DNA from: Epiperipatus broadwayi
Taxonomy: Eukaryota; Onychophora; Udeonychophora; Euonychophora; Peripatidae
DNA: 64,000 bases
NCBI GenBank assembly: GCA_028023455.1
Contig: JAQFVV010012534.1
Location: forward strand, 3,171,404-3,235,403
Direction of reading: 5' to 3'
Shown: positions 63,622-64,000 of the stretch, piece after piece
Layout: every line of letters starts with the position of its first letter
Position numbering within the stretch: position 1 is the stretch's first letter
Position numbers and translations under genes: made by a program
The notes under the pieces: model-generated
The model's database searches: none
What the model saw: the letters and a program-made list of their open reading frames with translations, nothing else
What the model was told of the DNA's origin: nothing

Positions 63622-64000
63622 ATATATATATATATGTAGACAATTGAGTATGGTTTCAATTTTCTTAACAGTTTAATGTTTTTGTATATGAATAACTTCT
63701 AGGAAGAACTCTGCTCCACTAAGAATAATGAAGCTGGCTGCTACTAATTCATCAATTTTTTGGTGGTATGGTGAATTAAAAATGTATATATTGTAACCAG
63801 TTGGGTTCCATAGCACCCAATAATATAGTGTGTGTGCACATACATATAAAATAAACGAAAAGTAGAAATAAACACAGACATAAATTTGTGTAGATATTTT
63901 TTATATTTACTGGGAATAAAAATAATAAATAAATAAGCAATATTCTTTGATGCATTAATACTATAAATTTAGCTAGTGACTAAATTGTAATGGCACAATA
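63622..64000. other. AT-rich end of window, possible LTR-like start at 63,792
   Basis: TGTAACCAGTTGGGTTCC after (TA)n recalls the TGTAAC end of the neighbouring LTR, but the match is six bases plus style and the window ends before it can be tested. Confidence 0.2.

Overview
This is a eukaryotic, AT-rich (roughly 70 to 75 percent A+T by eye), intron/intergenic-type window with no confidently recognisable host gene. The retroelement mix (a Penelope-like element, RTE-type and other non-LTR retrotransposon remnants, tRNA-derived SINE heads, a long-LTR non-autonomous element, a TA-flanked terminal-inverted-repeat element) points to an invertebrate animal. I cannot place it further from sequence alone; nothing here is bacterial or viral in layout.

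Layout. 0-10 kb: AT-rich spacer with tRNA-like SINE pieces (about 0.4, 7.8 and 10.0 kb), a near-perfect 98-bp-arm hairpin at 5.99-6.19 kb and a few weak ORFs. 10-15.5 kb: spacer with an (AAT)n run and a C-over-G stretch. 15.5-24 kb: a dead RTE 3' end, several foldback elements, a 1,477-bp TA-flanked inverted-repeat transposon (20,246-21,722) and SINE-like repeats. 26.7-27.8 kb: a cluster of two SINE-like families, some head-to-head. 30.15-33.2 kb: a Penelope-like element (RT plus GIY-YIG endonuclease, all broken by frameshifts) preceded by an inverted copy of its own 3' part. 35.6-41.7 kb: further SINE-like copies, a diverged repeat block and a non-LTR RT remnant. 46.7-49.6 kb: a dense array of about 400-bp units in both orientations. 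52.1-57.8 kb: a second RTE remnant and another non-LTR element split by an 837-bp perfect (ATCT)n tract. 59.1-63.6 kb: a three-LTR composite with no retrotransposon genes.

The most interesting signal is not protein-coding. At least five distinct repeat families in this one window carry what I read as type I hammerhead self-cleaving ribozyme motifs (CUGANGA core, short stem II, GAAA, very short helix III, NUH cleavage triplet, closing stem I), at about 6.1, 16.75, 22.2, 23.0, 26.83, 27.55, 35.6, 47.15, 47.84 kb and five times, 401 bp apart, in the 48.1-49.5 kb array. In four of the five families the helix III segment is a short palindrome, as expected of hammerheads that work as dimers. A recurring feature is that head-to-head (inverted) copies join, and truncated copies begin, at or next to the hammerhead, usually in stem II. 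A plausible reading (inference) is that these are retrozyme-like or SINE-like RNAs copied by the Penelope-like reverse transcriptase, with reverse transcription stopping or switching template at the ribozyme hairpin.

None of the protein-coding regions looks functional: all RT genes are frameshifted, stop-containing or 5'-truncated.
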